Positions 1 to 6,446 of a stretch of 7,374 nucleotides of DNA are shown here, piece by piece. The stretch spans positions 1-7,374 of the forward strand of contig SMWY01000028.1 in the NCBI GenBank assembly GCA_004356555.1, read 5' to 3'. The notes below the pieces were generated by a model, which searched no databases, was not told the DNA's origin, and saw only the letters and a list, made by a program, of their open reading frames with translations. Every line of letters starts with the position of its first letter. The stretch's first letter is position 1. This stretch comes from Candidatus Dadabacteria bacterium. GTDB lineage: Bacteria > Desulfobacterota_D > UBA1144 > Nemesobacterales > UBA2774. The position numbers were made by a program, and so were the translations under genes.

Positions 1-80
1 ACTTAAAAAAACTCCTCCACGTTACTTATAATTCGATTAAAAAGGCAACAGAAGATTCTTAATTAAATCGGTTATCGGCA

Positions 81-86
81 TATAAA
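81..86 (+). promoter_or_regulatory. candidate -10 box (TATAAA) close to the bioF start
   Basis: TATAAA lies three bases before the bioF ATG, with only a weak -35-like TTAATT (59-64, 16-base spacer). No Shine-Dalgarno sequence precedes the ATG. If this box is used, transcription would begin at or just inside the start codon, so the message would be leaderless or would use a later start. A second, better -10 match (TATAAT, 27-32) lies upstream without a good -35 and would give a leader of about 50 bases that still lacks a ribosome binding site. Which one is used cannot be told from sequence. Confidence 0.3.
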
Positions 87-89
87 ATC

Positions 90-1265
90 ATGCAAGACCC
101 ACTAAAATGGATAAGAGAAGAGTTAGAGCTGATTCACGATAAAAAGTTATTCCGGTTGTTGACAGAATTGGAAACGGGGCAGTCTCCTGAAGTCACGATC
201 AGTGGGAAAAGCTACATCCTTCTCGGATCAAACAGTTACCTGGGTTTAAGTGTCGACCCGAAAGTCGTTGAATCTGCAAAGCTGGCGTTGGAAAAGTACG
301 GCACAGGCTCAGGCGGGTCGCGTCTTGTAAGCGGAAGCTCTGATCTACATAGAATGCTCGAGGAAAAGATAGCGCAGTTTAAGAACACTGAGGCTTCCAT
401 CCTGTTTAGCTCTGGTTATCTGGCAAATGTAGGAACAATTTCAGCCCTTGTCGGAAGTGACGACATAATATACAGTGATGAGCTTAACCACGCATCCATT
501 ATTGACGGTGCAAGGCTCTCCCGTGCTGATGTAAAAGTTTATAAGCATCTTGACCTTAATAATCTTCAAGCACTTCTGGACTCCGATAAGAATAAAACAT
601 GTAAGAAGCTTATAGTTACCGATACAGTATTTAGCATGGATGGGGATCTTGTCCCATTGCCGGAGTTGGTTGAGATTTCAGAACAGTATGGCTGCATGCT
701 GATGATCGATGAAGCGCACGCAACAGGAGTACTAGGGAAAAGGGGTAGCGGTGCTACGGAGCACTTCGGTGTTGAAGACCGTGTGCCTGTTGTAATGGGG
801 ACTCTTTCAAAGGCGGTCGGCTCTCTTGGGGGATATATTGCGGGGAGTCAGGAATTAATTGATTTTATCAGGAACCGCGTTAGGAGCTATATATTCGATA
901 CCTCTTTACCCCCGGCGTCTCTGGCAGCGTCGATTACAGCGATTGATATTATTGAAAATGAACCCGAGCGAAGAGAGCACCTCTGGAAAATGGTCGAGCA
1001 ATTTAAAACGGGTATCGAAGACACGGGACTTAAGGTACTTCCTTCACATTCCGCCATAATTCCTATATTGATTGGCGATGCGGAACCCGCTCTTAATTTT
1101 GCCAAGATGCTTAGGGACAACGGGGTTTTTACGCCGGCAGTAAGGCCTCCTTCGGTACCGTACGGTATGTGCAGAATAAGGGCAACATTAATGGCTCAAC
1201 ATACCCAAGAACACGTCAATACCGCACTTAAAGCATTTAGAGCGGCATATGAGTCCGTCAGATAA
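90..1265 (+). CDS. bioF: 8-amino-7-oxononanoate synthase (BioF-like alpha-oxoamine synthase)
   Basis: This is a cytosolic PLP enzyme of the alpha-oxoamine synthase family. BioF condenses pimeloyl-ACP or pimeloyl-CoA with L-alanine to give 8-amino-7-oxononanoate, the first step of biotin ring assembly. The 391 residues match the usual family length. Visible motifs are the glycine-rich GTGSGGSRLVSG (71-82), HAS with the PLP-stacking His134, DEAH with Asp207 and His210, and GTLSK with the Schiff-base Lys241. The C-terminal AVRPPSVPYG (350-359) is typical of BioF and argues against the close relative 2-amino-3-ketobutyrate CoA ligase (Kbl), though Kbl remains possible because a zinc dehydrogenase lies two genes downstream. 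No other biotin gene is in the window. The ATG at 90 suits the family N-terminus but has no Shine-Dalgarno sequence. The next gene starts 78 bases on, with a promoter of its own. Confidence 0.88.
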   Translation: MQDPLKWIREELELIHDKKLFRLLTELETGQSPEVTISGKSYILLGSNSYLGLSVDPKVVESAKLALEKYGTGSGGSRLVSGSSDLHRMLEEKIAQFKNTEASILFSSGYLANVGTISALVGSDDIIYSDELNHASIIDGARLSRADVKVYKHLDLNNLQALLDSDKNKTCKKLIVTDTVFSMDGDLVPLPELVEISEQYGCMLMIDEAHATGVLGKRGSGATEHFGVEDRVPVVMGTLSKAVGSLGGYIAGSQELIDFIRNRVRSYIFDTSLPPASLAASITAIDIIENEPERREHLWKMVEQFKTGIEDTGLKVLPSHSAIIPILIGDAEPALNFAKMLRDNGVFTPAVRPPSVPYGMCRIRATLMAQHTQEHVNTALKAFRAAYESVR

Positions 1266-1280
1266 GGACTTCCATCTGCA

Positions 1281-1307
1281 TTGACTTTTACCACTGATTA
1301 CTATAAA
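1281..1307 (+). promoter_or_regulatory. candidate sigma-70-type promoter for the aldolase gene
   Basis: TTGACT (1281-1286) and TATAAA (1302-1307) are separated by 15 bases, slightly shorter than ideal. Initiation near 1314 would leave a leader of about 30 bases that includes the GAGAGGTG ribosome binding site (1334-1341). No terminator hairpin is seen after bioF, so readthrough from upstream is also possible. Confidence 0.42.
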
Positions 1308-1343
1308 TTTTGACTGAATTAATCCTAACAATAGAGAGGTGTT

Positions 1344-2165
1344 ATGAATATGGACTGGGGTATGAAAAATAGAATGTCTAGAATCATTAACCCTGAGACG
1401 GGCAGAACCGTTATGCTCGCGTTTGACCACGGATATTTCCTGGGTCCAACACACAGGCTTGAGGAACCACGTAAAACTATTGAACCGCTATTACCGTATG
1501 CGGACACTATAATGCTTACCAGAGGTGTGCTTCGTACATCAGTTGACCCTGAGTCGGCTACAAACGTAGTTCTAAGGGTATCAGGGGGTTCCAGCATTAT
1601 AGGCGCTGATCTTTCAGATGAAGGGATTACTACTTCATTTAAAGATGCCATAAAGTTAAATGTAGCCGGAGTGGGGATATCTGTTTTCGTAGGAAGTAAA
1701 CATGAGAGTCAGACTCTTCTTAATCTCGCTGAGCTCGTAAACCAGGGCGAGGAGTATGGAATCCCGGTTCTTGGAATAACTGCCGTAGGTAAAGAACTCG
1801 AAAAAAGGGATGCACGTTACCTGTCGCTTTGCTGCCGTATATGCGCAGAGCTTGGCACTCATATTGTAAAAACATATTACTGTGATGAGTTTGAGAAAGT
1901 AACCACAAGCTGCCCGGCTCCAATAGTAATAGCCGGGGGGCCCAAACTGGAGACCGAGATGGATGTTCTAGAGATGACATATAATGCCATCCAGCAGGGG
2001 GCAATAGGTGTGGATATGGGTCGCAATATTTGGCAGAATGATCATCCGGTTGCCGTGATTAGAGCTATACGCTCTATTGTTCATGAGAATAATAATCCTA
2101 AACAGGCCCATGACGTCTTCCTCGCTATAAAAGAGGAGGAATCCAAAAAAGCTGCAAACGCCTGA
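1344..2165 (+). CDS. LsrF-like class I aldolase/thiolase (DeoC/FbaB superfamily)
   Basis: The protein is 273 residues and collinear with E. coli LsrF, the thiolase that transfers the acetyl group of 3-hydroxy-5-phosphonooxypentane-2,4-dione to CoA in AI-2 breakdown. Shared segments include DWGM near the N-terminus, TVMLAFDHGYF (22-32, His29), KTYY with the expected Schiff-base Lys176, PIVIAGGPK (193-201), and the phosphate-binding GVDMGRNIWQ (222-231). It lacks the roughly 30-residue N-terminal extension of E. coli LsrF. There are no lsr transporter, kinase or regulator genes nearby, so an AI-2 role is not supported by context; the substrate is probably another phosphorylated ketose-like compound. 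GAGAGGTG (1334-1341) is the ribosome binding site. The spacing is short for ATG 1344 and slightly long for the in-frame ATG at 1350, so either start could be used. The dehydrogenase downstream is probably cotranscribed. Confidence 0.85.
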   Translation: MNMDWGMKNRMSRIINPETGRTVMLAFDHGYFLGPTHRLEEPRKTIEPLLPYADTIMLTRGVLRTSVDPESATNVVLRVSGGSSIIGADLSDEGITTSFKDAIKLNVAGVGISVFVGSKHESQTLLNLAELVNQGEEYGIPVLGITAVGKELEKRDARYLSLCCRICAELGTHIVKTYYCDEFEKVTTSCPAPIVIAGGPKLETEMDVLEMTYNAIQQGAIGVDMGRNIWQNDHPVAVIRAIRSIVHENNNPKQAHDVFLAIKEEESKKAANA

Positions 2166-2180
2166 GACCTCGATGAGGTC
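2166..2180 (+). other. short perfect hairpin after the aldolase stop codon
   Basis: GACCTC (2166-2171) pairs perfectly with GAGGTC (2175-2180) around a three-base GAT loop, starting at the base right after the TGA stop. Only CTTGTT follows, not a true T-run, so it is a poor intrinsic terminator. It could act as an attenuator, an mRNA 3'-end stabiliser for the aldolase message, or an operator half-site pair. It may also be chance. Confidence 0.35.
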
Positions 2181-2205
2181 CTTGTTAAAGTTCTAAGATA
2201 TTCCA

Positions 2206-2213
2206 GCGGGTGA
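2206..2213 (+). promoter_or_regulatory. ribosome binding site that selects the dehydrogenase start
   Basis: GCGGGTGA matches the anti-Shine-Dalgarno consensus GGAGGTGA at six of eight bases. Its GGG block ends 8 bases before the ATG at 2219, an ideal distance and similar to the two well-placed sites on the - strand of this window. It overlaps the alternative GTG start at 2210, which makes that GTG unlikely. Confidence 0.65.
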
Positions 2214-2218
2214 TAACT

Positions 2219-3244
2219 ATGAAAGTAGCAATGTACTACAATAATGCCGACGTACGGCTCGAAGAAATTCCAATTCCAAAGATAGGTTCGGAAGAAATTT
2301 TGATACGTGTGTATGCAAGTGGAATATGCGGCAGCGATCTTATGGAATGGTATAGGCTTCCAAAGGCGCCCCTTGTATTAGGCCATGAGATAGCGGGTCA
2401 AATTGTAGAAATAGGTGATAAAGTATCTAATTTCAAAGTTGGAGACCGGGTTATTGCAACTCATCATGTGCCGTGCAACACTTGTTATCACTGCTTAAGA
2501 CAAAACCACTCTTCTTGCCAGACCCTAAGGTCAACCCACTTTGATCCGGGCGGCTTTTCGGAATATATCCGTATACCTGCAATTAATGTTGACCGGGGTG
2601 TGCTCAAGCTTCCCGATGAAGTCACATATGAAGAGGCTTCCTTTGTAGAGCCTCTTGGCTGTGTAGTGAGAGGGCAGCGATTAGCCGGTTTACGTATGAC
2701 CGACAGCGTTTTGGTAATGGGAAGCGGAATGACCGGGCTCCTACATATTCAGCTCGCGAAGGCTCAGGGGGCGGGACGAATAATCGCAACTGATCTTAAC
2801 GATTACAAGCTTAACGCTGCCAAGAATTTCGGTGCTGATTATGCAATTCACGCAGACCACGATATTGCTTCTCATATTAAAGAAGTTAATGAGGGGCGAT
2901 TAACCGATTTTGTTGTAGTATGTGTAGGTGCAAAGTCTGCCATCGAGCAAGCTTTTGATCTTGTCGAACCGGGCGGAACGATTCTTTTCTTTGCTCCGTC
3001 AGGTCCCGATACCAAAGTCGAGATTCCGTTTAACGATTTCTGGTGGTCAGGGGTAAAAATGTTAAGCTCCTATGCCGCATCTCCTTCTGATTTAGCTATA
3101 GCGCTTGAGTTAATCAGGTCAAAAAGGGTTAATGTTTGTGATATGGTAACTCACCGGTTGCCACTATCTGAGACTGGAGAAGGGTTCCGTATGGTCGACG
3201 AAGGTGGAGACTCCATCAAAATTATTGTTGAGCCTCATAAATAG
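2219..3244 (+). CDS. zinc-dependent medium-chain dehydrogenase (sorbitol/threonine dehydrogenase-like)
   Basis: A cytosolic NAD(P)-dependent alcohol/polyol dehydrogenase of the MDR superfamily, 341 residues from ATG 2219. An in-frame GTG at 2210 would add three residues but lacks its own ribosome binding site. Numbered from the GTG, the catalytic zinc ligands are Cys40, His59-Glu60 and Glu147, and the structural zinc is held by Cys89, Cys92, Cys95 and Cys103. The Rossmann motif GSGMTG (171-176) is followed by Asp195 at the end of the second strand, which favours NAD over NADP. All ligands are present, so the enzyme should be active. Sequence alone does not fix the substrate: sorbitol, threonine, or a sugar-alcohol related to the aldolase product are all possible. 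It follows the aldolase after about 53 bases without a visible promoter, and its 3' end is 5 bases from the convergent membrane-protein gene. Confidence 0.87.
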   Translation: MKVAMYYNNADVRLEEIPIPKIGSEEILIRVYASGICGSDLMEWYRLPKAPLVLGHEIAGQIVEIGDKVSNFKVGDRVIATHHVPCNTCYHCLRQNHSSCQTLRSTHFDPGGFSEYIRIPAINVDRGVLKLPDEVTYEEASFVEPLGCVVRGQRLAGLRMTDSVLVMGSGMTGLLHIQLAKAQGAGRIIATDLNDYKLNAAKNFGADYAIHADHDIASHIKEVNEGRLTDFVVVCVGAKSAIEQAFDLVEPGGTILFFAPSGPDTKVEIPFNDFWWSGVKMLSSYAASPSDLAIALELIRSKRVNVCDMVTHRLPLSETGEGFRMVDEGGDSIKIIVEPHK

Positions 3245-3249
3245 GTTTT

Positions 3250-3594
3250 TTATTCACTTGCAATTAAGCTTCTGATAACCATATTCACAATCGCAAGCAC
3301 TACTGCGCCGAAAAAAGCAGCCCAAAACCCCGTGACAGTAAATCCTGAGAGCAATGAAGATGCAAACATCAGCATAAGCGCGTTAATAACCAGAAGGAAT
3401 ATGCCAAATGTTAGAATTGAAAGCGGGATTGTAATGATTTTTAAGAACAGTCCTATCGAAGCATTTATGAGTCCTATAACAACTGCTGCTATTAAAGCAG
3501 ACCCAAAACTTTGAACCTCAAACCCCGGTATAATATGCCCTACAATCAATAAACTGACGGCACTTAAAAGCCATACGACAATCAGAGTTTTCAT
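3250..3594 (-). CDS. phage_holin_4_2 / YvlD-family membrane protein
   Basis: A 114-residue, very hydrophobic protein with four predicted membrane spans (about 4-22, 32-50, 54-78 and 89-110). The pattern PGF.V..F (23-30), GLIN (41-44), TIPL..LT.G.F.L.INA (55-72) and GF.V.GFW (84-91) is that of the PF04020 family. Despite the family name these are mostly chromosomal bacterial inner-membrane proteins of unknown function, and nothing phage-like surrounds this one. The two halves resemble each other (see the repeat entry). The start is firm: GAGGTGA (3599-3605 on the - strand) sits at ideal distance and a strong promoter lies just upstream. The gene is probably monocistronic, convergent with the dehydrogenase and divergent from polA. 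Confidence 0.87.
   Translation of the reverse strand: MKTLIVVWLLSAVSLLIVGHIIPGFEVQSFGSALIAAVVIGLINASIGLFLKIITIPLSILTFGIFLLVINALMLMFASSLLSGFTVTGFWAAFFGAVVLAIVNMVIRSLIASE
3274..3528 (-). repeat. internal duplication within the YvlD-family protein
   Basis: Residues 23-47 and 83-107 align without gaps at an offset of exactly 60 residues. Ten of 25 positions are identical: Gly24/84, Phe25/85, Val27/87, Phe30/90, Ala33/93, Ala37/97, Val38/98, Val39/99, Asn44/104 and Ile47/107. Each copy is a short loop (GF.V..F) leading into a membrane helix ending in Asn, so the protein looks like two copies of a helical hairpin. Interval covers both copies. Confidence 0.6.
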
Positions 3595-3598
3595 TTAT

Positions 3599-3605
3599 TC
3601 ACCTC
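3599..3605 (-). promoter_or_regulatory. strong ribosome binding site of the YvlD-family gene
   Basis: On the - strand the sequence reads GAGGTGA, a seven-base match to the anti-Shine-Dalgarno consensus, with its GAGG core ending 7 bases before the ATG (3594-3592). It fixes the start codon. Confidence 0.75.
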
Positions 3606-3620
3606 ACCACCAATAAACCG

Positions 3621-3649
3621 ATTATATTTTTTTTAATCAAATAAGTCAA
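3621..3649 (-). promoter_or_regulatory. sigma-70-type promoter of the YvlD-family gene
   Basis: Read on the - strand, TTGACT (3649-3644) is followed by an AT-rich 17-base spacer and a perfect TATAAT (3626-3621). Initiation would fall near 3614, giving a leader of about 20 bases that contains the GAGGTGA ribosome binding site. This is the best promoter match in the window. Confidence 0.72.
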
Positions 3650-3664
3650 TGAACCATAATAACT

Positions 3665-3693
3665 TTGACACCCATACATTAAAAACCTAAACT
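3665..3693 (+). promoter_or_regulatory. sigma-70-type promoter of polA
   Basis: A perfect -35 TTGACA (3665-3670), an ideal 17-base spacer and TAAACT (3688-3693, four of six matches to TATAAT). The expected start site is 3699-3702, at or immediately before the polA ATG. It lies back to back with the - strand promoter; the two -35 boxes are 15 bases apart, so polymerases may compete or a shared regulator could act on both. Confidence 0.6.
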
Positions 3694-3701
3694 GTACTGT
3701 T

Positions 3702-6401
3702 ATGGAAAAACCGGTTTTATACCTGATCGACGGAAGTTCCTATATATTCCGTGCCTACTATGCCATAAGACATCTTAGTAACTCTAAGGGGTTTCCCACA
3801 AATGCTGTTTACGGATTTACTGCAATGCTCTTTAAGTTTTTAAAGGACTACGAGCCCACTCATTTAGGAATCGTATTTGACTCTAAAGGCTCTACTTTTA
3901 GGGACGATATATACCCTCTTTATAAAGCCAACAGGAGCGAACCCCCCGAAGACCTTGTTCCCCAATTCTCTAAAATATTCGAAATGGTAGACGCATTTAA
4001 TATTCCTCAAGTGCAATTAGAGGGGTTTGAGGCAGATGATCTGATGGGCACGATCTCTAAAAACGTTGAGAAAGAAGATGCGAAGGTTGTTTTAGTTACA
4101 GGAGATAAAGATTTTTGTCAGCTTGTCTCAGACAAAGTTACACTCCTTGATACTATGAAGAATAAAATTACGGATATTGCGGAAGTAAAGGGGAAATACG
4201 GAGTTTCCCCTGAGAGGGTTATAGATGTATTTGCACTTGCAGGAGATGCGGTCGATAACATACCGGGTGTTAAAGGGATAGGAGAGAAGACAGCCATAAA
4301 CCTAATTTCTAAATTCGGTTCATTGGACGAGCTTTTTCAAAATCTAGAGGATGTTTCAAAAAGACAAAAAACTTTAATAGAAGAAAAAAAGGAAGACGCG
4401 ATACTTAGTAAAGAGCTTGTTACAATTAAAACCGATGTCGATATTGAGACAAGCCTTGAGAAATTTAAATATGATGGATTTGATAACGATAAACTTAGGG
4501 AGATATTTCAGGAACTCGAATTTAAAAACCTATTCCGGGAGCTGGGTGATGAAGATATTTCTGGCCATGTAAATATTGGTGAAGGCTCAGTTTCATACGA
4601 TAACTATCATCTAGTTCTTTCTGAAAAAGACCTGAATAAAGTCATTGCCAAAATTAAAGATATGGGGGAACTTTCGATTGATTTGGAAACCACGTCCCCA
4701 AGTCCTATGCTTGCCGAAATTGTGGGTGTAGTACTCTGCCCGGCTCCCCATGAATCTTATTATGTCCCGGTTGCGCATAGGGCGCTCACCGATTCTTCAT
4801 CAACTCAGCTCGATCTATCCTTAGTGCTAGACAAATTAAAGCCAATTATTGAGAGCGAGGATATCAGCAAGATTGGGCAGAATCTCAAATATGAAATAAT
4901 TGTGCTTGAAAAGTACGGTCTAAGCTTAAACGGCATCACCTTCGATACAATGATCGCGGCCCACATGATAGATTCATCCAGAAACAGCTACAGTCTGGAT
5001 GAGCTTTCAAGATTGTATTTGGGGCACCAGATGATTTCTTATAAAGACGTGACCGGTACCGGCAAATCTAAGATCGGCTTTGACGAGGTAGAACTTGATG
5101 TAGCCAGGGACTACGCCTCTGAAGATGCGGATGTGGCAATGCTGTTAAGTAGGATACTAGCCCCTCAGTTAGATGAGATCAATTTAACCGATGTGTTTAG
5201 AGATATAGAGCTTAAGTTTATTAGAGTTTTGGCAAAAATAGAGATGAACGGCGTTAAAGTTGACGGGGCTAAACTTAAAGATTTGTCTAAGGAGTTTGAA
5301 GGGGGACTAAAGGAGATTGAAAAAGAAATTTTCACAGAAGTAGGCTACGAATTTAATCTAAACTCCCCACTTCAGTTAAGGGAGGTTCTATTTGAGACCC
5401 TTGATCTTCCTCAGAAAAAACTTACTAAGAAAGGGGAGCCTTCGACCGATGTAGAAGTTCTAACTGATCTGAGCAAATATCATACGGTTCCTGAAAAAGT
5501 CCTTGAGCACAGGACACTGTCAAAACTTAAATCTACTTATGTCGATGCTCTTCCCAAGCTTATTAACCCTGATACCGGGAGAATACACACCTCGTTTAAC
5601 CCCGTTGGTTCCTCAACTGGGAGGCTTAGCTCTAGTGATCCCAACCTTCAGAATATTCCTATTAAGACCGCTCGGGGAAGGCGTATAAGGGAGGCCTTTA
5701 TTCCTGAAGAAGGGTTTGCTCTTCTTTCCGCGGATTACTCTCAAATAGAGCTCAGATTGCTTGCTCATTTTTCGGGAGATGACAGCCTGATAGAAGCATT
5801 CTTGAACGACAGCGATATACACAGCAGGACCGCTTCAGAAATATTTGGTGTAACAGAAGACCTTGTAACGCCTGATATGAGAAGGCTTTCTAAAAACATT
5901 AATTTTGGCATTATATACGGTATCAGCGCATTCGGGCTGGCTAAGCAGCTAGGTACATCTGTTTCCATCTCAAAGAGCTATATTGATGAGTATTTCAAGC
6001 GCTACGGGAAGGTAAAAGATTATATAGAAAGATCTATCTCGGATGCCCAGTCCAAGGGATATGCCGAAACCATACTCGGGCGGAGACGACCAATTCCCGA
6101 GCTTCAGTCCAACAACAGAGTTCTTAGAGGATTTGGAGAACGAACTGCTATGAATACACCTCTTCAAGGTTCTGCAGCTGATATAATAAACATAGCGATG
6201 ATCAGGATTAATGATAAGTTGGCAGATTATGAGTCCTGTATGATACTCCAGGTACACGATGAGCTTCTCTTTGAAGTGAAAAAAGATGAAATAGAACAGC
6301 TTTCCAAAATGGTTAAAGAGGAAATGGAAGGTGCCTGGAAACTAATTGTCCCAATCAAAATAGATATCGGAATAGGAAAAAACTGGGCAGAAGCCCACTG
6401 A
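3702..6401 (+). CDS. polA: DNA polymerase I
   Basis: Full-length three-domain family A polymerase (899 residues) for Okazaki-fragment maturation and excision repair. The 5'-nuclease domain (about 1-285) keeps its metal-binding acids: Asp10, Asp60, Asp112-Asp113, Asp135, Asp137, Asp182 and Asp185, plus the helix-hairpin-helix around GVKGIGEKTA (189-198). The 3'-5' exonuclease domain (about 300-490) has Asp327 and Glu329 (motif I), and Tyr471 and Asp475 (motif III), but Glu398 where E. coli has Asp424 (motif II). The polymerase domain has motif A with Asp678, motif B with Arg728, Lys731, Phe735 and Tyr739, and motif C VHDE with Asp853. Phe735, the E. coli Phe762 equivalent, predicts discrimination against dideoxynucleotides. 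The ATG at 3702 matches the family N-terminus but has no Shine-Dalgarno sequence and sits at the expected transcription start, suggesting a leaderless message. It is probably monocistronic. Confidence 0.98.
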   Translation: MEKPVLYLIDGSSYIFRAYYAIRHLSNSKGFPTNAVYGFTAMLFKFLKDYEPTHLGIVFDSKGSTFRDDIYPLYKANRSEPPEDLVPQFSKIFEMVDAFNIPQVQLEGFEADDLMGTISKNVEKEDAKVVLVTGDKDFCQLVSDKVTLLDTMKNKITDIAEVKGKYGVSPERVIDVFALAGDAVDNIPGVKGIGEKTAINLISKFGSLDELFQNLEDVSKRQKTLIEEKKEDAILSKELVTIKTDVDIETSLEKFKYDGFDNDKLREIFQELEFKNLFRELGDEDISGHVNIGEGSVSYDNYHLVLSEKDLNKVIAKIKDMGELSIDLETTSPSPMLAEIVGVVLCPAPHESYYVPVAHRALTDSSSTQLDLSLVLDKLKPIIESEDISKIGQNLKYEIIVLEKYGLSLNGITFDTMIAAHMIDSSRNSYSLDELSRLYLGHQMISYKDVTGTGKSKIGFDEVELDVARDYASEDADVAMLLSRILAPQLDEINLTDVFRDIELKFIRVLAKIEMNGVKVDGAKLKDLSKEFEGGLKEIEKEIFTEVGYEFNLNSPLQLREVLFETLDLPQKKLTKKGEPSTDVEVLTDLSKYHTVPEKVLEHRTLSKLKSTYVDALPKLINPDTGRIHTSFNPVGSSTGRLSSSDPNLQNIPIKTARGRRIREAFIPEEGFALLSADYSQIELRLLAHFSGDDSLIEAFLNDSDIHSRTASEIFGVTEDLVTPDMRRLSKNINFGIIYGISAFGLAKQLGTSVSISKSYIDEYFKRYGKVKDYIERSISDAQSKGYAETILGRRRPIPELQSNNRVLRGFGERTAMNTPLQGSAADIINIAMIRINDKLADYESCMILQVHDELLFEVKKDEIEQLSKMVKEEMEGAWKLIVPIKIDIGIGKNWAEAH

Positions 6402-6406
6402 TATCC

Positions 6407-6423
6407 TCCGGTTAAAATCCGGA
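6407..6423. terminator. weak hairpin between convergent polA and lipoprotein genes
   Basis: TCCGG (6407-6411) and CCGGA (6419-6423) form a 5-bp stem with a seven-base TTAAAAT loop, six bases after the polA stop. It is followed on the + strand by ATTTAATTA, which is not a real T-run. The 45-base gap between the two convergent genes contains no better candidate, so it may serve both directions, but the stem is short. Confidence 0.35.
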
Positions 6424-6446
6424 ATTTAATTACAACGGCCTATTTA

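Noticed and set aside
12..18. CTCCTCC as a ribosome binding site (GGAGGAG on the - strand) for a divergent gene beyond the left edge
   Set aside because: Any start codon would lie at least 11 bases away and outside the window, longer than ideal spacing, so it cannot be supported from here.
1344..2165. An AI-2 quorum-sensing (lsr) operon based on the LsrF-like gene
   Set aside because: No lsrA, B, C, D, K, R or G-like gene is in the window; neighbours are BioF and a zinc dehydrogenase, so homology alone does not support that role.
2210..2212. GTG as the start of the dehydrogenase
   Set aside because: It overlaps the ribosome binding site that is ideally placed for ATG 2219, and family members usually begin at the MKVAMYY-like segment.
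3245..3251. T-run after the dehydrogenase stop as an intrinsic terminator
   Set aside because: Only a 3-bp CCT/AGG stem can be drawn before it, and most of the run overlaps the end of the convergent gene.
3250..3594. A prophage holin or lysis cassette
   Set aside because: The family carries 'holin' in its name but is widespread on bacterial chromosomes. No endolysin, spanin or other phage gene is nearby, and the gene has an ordinary chromosomal promoter.
5970..6257. A long open frame on the - strand inside polA, and similar antisense or alternate-frame frames inside bioF and the aldolase gene
   Set aside because: They lie wholly within strongly conserved coding sequence, have no recognisable domains or ribosome binding sites, and look like by-products of codon composition.
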